Origin: RUG11462 sp045539315
GTDB taxonomy: Bacteria > Bacillota > Clostridia > Oscillospirales > Acutalibacteraceae
NCBI GenBank assembly: GCA_045539315.1
Contig: JAZQFC010000027.1
Location: forward strand, 53,050-117,049
Length of the DNA stretch: 64,000 nucleotides
Reading direction: 5' to 3'
The first letter of the stretch is position 1; each line of letters begins with the position of its first letter. Shown piece after piece: positions 62,580 to 64,000 of this stretch. The notes below the pieces were generated by a model. That model was not told the origin of the DNA. It ran no database searches and was given only the letters and a program-made list of their open reading frames with translations. Made by a program: the position numbers and the translations under genes.

Positions 62580-63260
62580 TTACTCCCCTTTATTTAAACT
62601 TGTTTTTAAATAATATATTGGAAAACCGAGAGATGAAAATTTTTCTTCATATTCGGTCATAATATTCCCCTCAAATTCAGACTTGTGCAAATCAAGCGAG
62701 ATATCATTTATATAAAAACCGTTATCAGTAAAACTCTTTAAAGAATACTCAAAAAAGTGAATATTATCAGTTTTTTGATAGATATACGCTCCTTCTTTAA
62801 GAAGTTTTTTATAAACATCTAAATAACCTTTATGAGTTAATCTGTGTGACTCATATCTATTTTTAGGATAAGGACAAGAAAAATTAAGATATAAAGTTTC
62901 TATTGATTTTTCAGGTAAAAATCTTGGCAAATACTCTGCGCCGCAACATAAAAACTTAATGTTTTCAAGTTGCATTTCTTTAGCAGTTTCAGCGGCAGAA
63001 ATCAAAACATTATCCACCTTTTCAACTGCGATTACATTTATATCAGGGTTGTTTTTAGCCAAAGTACAAGCGAATCTGCCTTTACCGCAACCAATTTCCA
63101 AAACAACAGGGTTAGAATTATTAAAAAGTTCAGAATAATCAAATAATTTATCTGCTTTCAAAGTTCTTAAATCTCTATTTTCTTCATCATTTAAATCAAT
63201 AAACAAACCTTCGCATTTTTCTATTCTTGCTTCTAAATTCCTTTTTCTTCTCATTCTCAT
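62580..63260 (-). CDS. trmB: tRNA (guanine-N7)-methyltransferase TrmB
   Basis: A 226-residue Rossmann methyltransferase that makes m7G46 in tRNA using SAM. It starts MRMRRKRNLEARI, has the SAM site VLEIGCGKGRFACTLA and the core block LYLNFSCPYPKNRYESHRLT. In most TrmB proteins that block reads NFPDPWPK, so the usual Asp is replaced by Cys here. The C-terminal TEYEEKF is conserved. The ATG at 63260 is chosen (AAAGGTG 7 bases upstream). It leads a four-gene minus-strand unit. Confidence 0.92.
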   Translation of the reverse strand: MRMRRKRNLEARIEKCEGLFIDLNDEENRDLRTLKADKLFDYSELFNNSNPVVLEIGCGKGRFACTLAKNNPDINVIAVEKVDNVLISAAETAKEMQLENIKFLCCGAEYLPRFLPEKSIETLYLNFSCPYPKNRYESHRLTHKGYLDVYKKLLKEGAYIYQKTDNIHFFEYSLKSFTDNGFYINDISLDLHKSEFEGNIMTEYEEKFSSLGFPIYYLKTSLNKGE

Positions 63261-63277
63261 TATTATCACCTTTATTG

Positions 63278-63306
63278 ATTATAACACACTACTTTAATTT
63301 TCACAA
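63278..63306 (-). promoter_or_regulatory. Predicted promoter of the trmB operon
   Basis: Minus strand: TTGTGA, a 17-base spacer, TATAAT, 17 bases before the start codon. Confidence 0.55.
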
Positions 63307-63315
63307 TATTTTTTA

Positions 63316-63344
63316 TTGCAATATTTTTGATATTATGTTATATT
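63316..63344 (+). promoter_or_regulatory. Predicted promoter of the GH2 gene
   Basis: TTGCAA, a 17-base spacer and TATATT, 41 bases before the ATG. It lies back to back with the trmB promoter. Confidence 0.5.
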
Positions 63345-63385
63345 AATGAAGTATAAATCAGTGTTTTCAAAGGAGTGTTTTTATT

Positions 63386-64000
63386 ATGAAAAAATTTGAT
63401 TTAAAAGTGCTTTCAAACCCTAAAATTTTTGAGCAAAACACAGTTGAGCCTCATACAAATTTGCGTACTGACAAGGCTTATTGTTTTGAAGGTGAGCGTC
63501 CTGTTGCTCATTTATTAAATGGCAATTGGAAGTTTCAATATTCTGAACGCCAAGATGATTTTGAAGGCTTTGAAAACCCAGACTATGATGTTTCAAACTG
63601 GGATTTGATTCCTGTACCTGCTGAAATAGAACTCAATTGCGATAAAAGAGACCCTTATTATATCAACGCAGGCTTTACCTTTAATGGTACTGAAAAATTA
63701 GAGCAACCTGACATTCCAAAAACTATTCCAACAGGTTATTATGTTCTCGATTTCCAATTGCCTGCTTCATTTAAAAAGAGCGATAGAAAGGTTATTTGTT
63801 TCCAGGGTGTTGAAACTGCATTCGCAGTATATATGAATGGCGAATATGTTGGTTACAGCGAAGATTCTTTCACTCCTGCTGAATTTGATTTAACTGATTA
63901 TATCAAACCAAAAAACAACAGACTTGCAGTTAAGGTTTTCAGATATTCAACTGCTACTTGGCTTGAAGACCAAGATTTTTGGCGTATGTTTGGTATTTTT
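63386..64000 (+). CDS. GH2 beta-galactosidase (LacZ-type), 3' partial
   Basis: The first 205 residues of a LacZ-type glycoside hydrolase; the frame is still open at the window edge. Seen: NTVEPHTNLRTDKAYCFEGE, LLNGNWKFQYSERQDDF, the sugar-binding-domain block GYYVLDFQLPASFKKSDRKV, FQGVETAFAVYMNGEYVGYSEDSFTPAEFDLT and ATWLEDQDFWRMFGIF, the last being the well-known W.EDQD.WRM.GIFR segment. No signal peptide, so it likely acts on imported disaccharides or oligosaccharides. AAAGGAG lies 10 bases before the ATG. The catalytic residues lie beyond the window. Confidence 0.92.
   Translation, partial: MKKFDLKVLSNPKIFEQNTVEPHTNLRTDKAYCFEGERPVAHLLNGNWKFQYSERQDDFEGFENPDYDVSNWDLIPVPAEIELNCDKRDPYYINAGFTFNGTEKLEQPDIPKTIPTGYYVLDFQLPASFKKSDRKVICFQGVETAFAVYMNGEYVGYSEDSFTPAEFDLTDYIKPKNNRLAVKVFRYSTATWLEDQDFWRMFGIF

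Overview
The window comes from a low-GC, Gram-positive, probably spore-forming Clostridia, most likely a gut or rumen Ruminococcaceae/Oscillospiraceae relative. The reasons are: AT-rich DNA with AGGAGG-type ribosome sites; Firmicutes-specific genes (DnaD/DnaI-like loader, AddAB, CdaA-CdaR, CarD, DegV, DUF1836, GerW/YtfJ, DacF); an Rnf complex for anaerobic energy conservation; and large secreted glycan-degrading enzymes (GH16-CE2, GH3, GH2). It reads as ordinary chromosome. I see no prophage, transposase, CRISPR array or rRNA operon. Two tRNA genes (Thr-CGU, Lys-UUU) and one THF riboswitch are present.

Layout. 1-5.0 kb: 3' part of a giant GH16/CE2 enzyme. 5.1-10.1 kb: glutamine synthetase, a histidine phosphatase divergent from an AraC regulator, hpt, and an SPFH protein. 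10.1-14.0 kb (minus): solitary MazF-type toxin, then a run read as XRE regulator, DnaD-like, DnaI-like and a DUF3048 lipoprotein. 14.1-19.1 kb: tRNA-Thr, CarD, and a minus-strand operon of membrane glycosyltransferase, cdaA, cdaR and a ComEA-like HhH protein. 19.2-27.5 kb: DedA, DUF212, a tiny Asn/Gln-rich ORF on the minus strand, and addB-addA. 27.6-34.1 kb (minus): domain-swapped GH3 glycosidase, an RNA pseudouridine synthase, pyridoxamine kinase, dtd, and a secreted transglutaminase-like protein. 34.2-38.1 kb (minus): PucR-type regulator, ftsE, ftsX, M23 hydrolase. 38.4-43.1 kb: ParB-like protein, DUF5662, an intergenic repeat, a secreted-protein gene interrupted by one in-frame stop, an acyltransferase and a lipoprotein. 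43.3-48.6 kb (plus): M50 protease, scpA, scpB, DUF2953, gerW/ytfJ, dacF-like, rluB-like and a small unknown. 48.7-51.9 kb: tRNA-Lys, THF riboswitch with folT, DUF1836, hemolysin III and DegV. 51.9-58.9 kb (minus): rnfCDGEAB followed by apbE, a NusG-II protein and a Gx transporter. 59.0-63.3 kb (minus): trmB, a polysaccharide deacetylase, and an SbcD/SbcC-like pair. 63.4 kb to end: start of a GH2 beta-galactosidase.

Many genes are separated by strong hairpin terminators, several serving both strands, and clear sigma-A type promoters can be read before many transcription units. The most unusual items are: two genes (ftsE and the dnaI-like gene) whose ribosome sites point at an ATC codon rather than ATG/GTG/TTG; a gene split by a single in-frame TAA; a CxxC-plus-lysine-rich end module shared by secreted proteins in the window; a Cys-rich tail on RnfE; a hidden Asn/Gln/Lys-rich microprotein; and several large palindromes overlapping or near promoters. 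I found no clear-cut novel multi-gene system and do not claim one.
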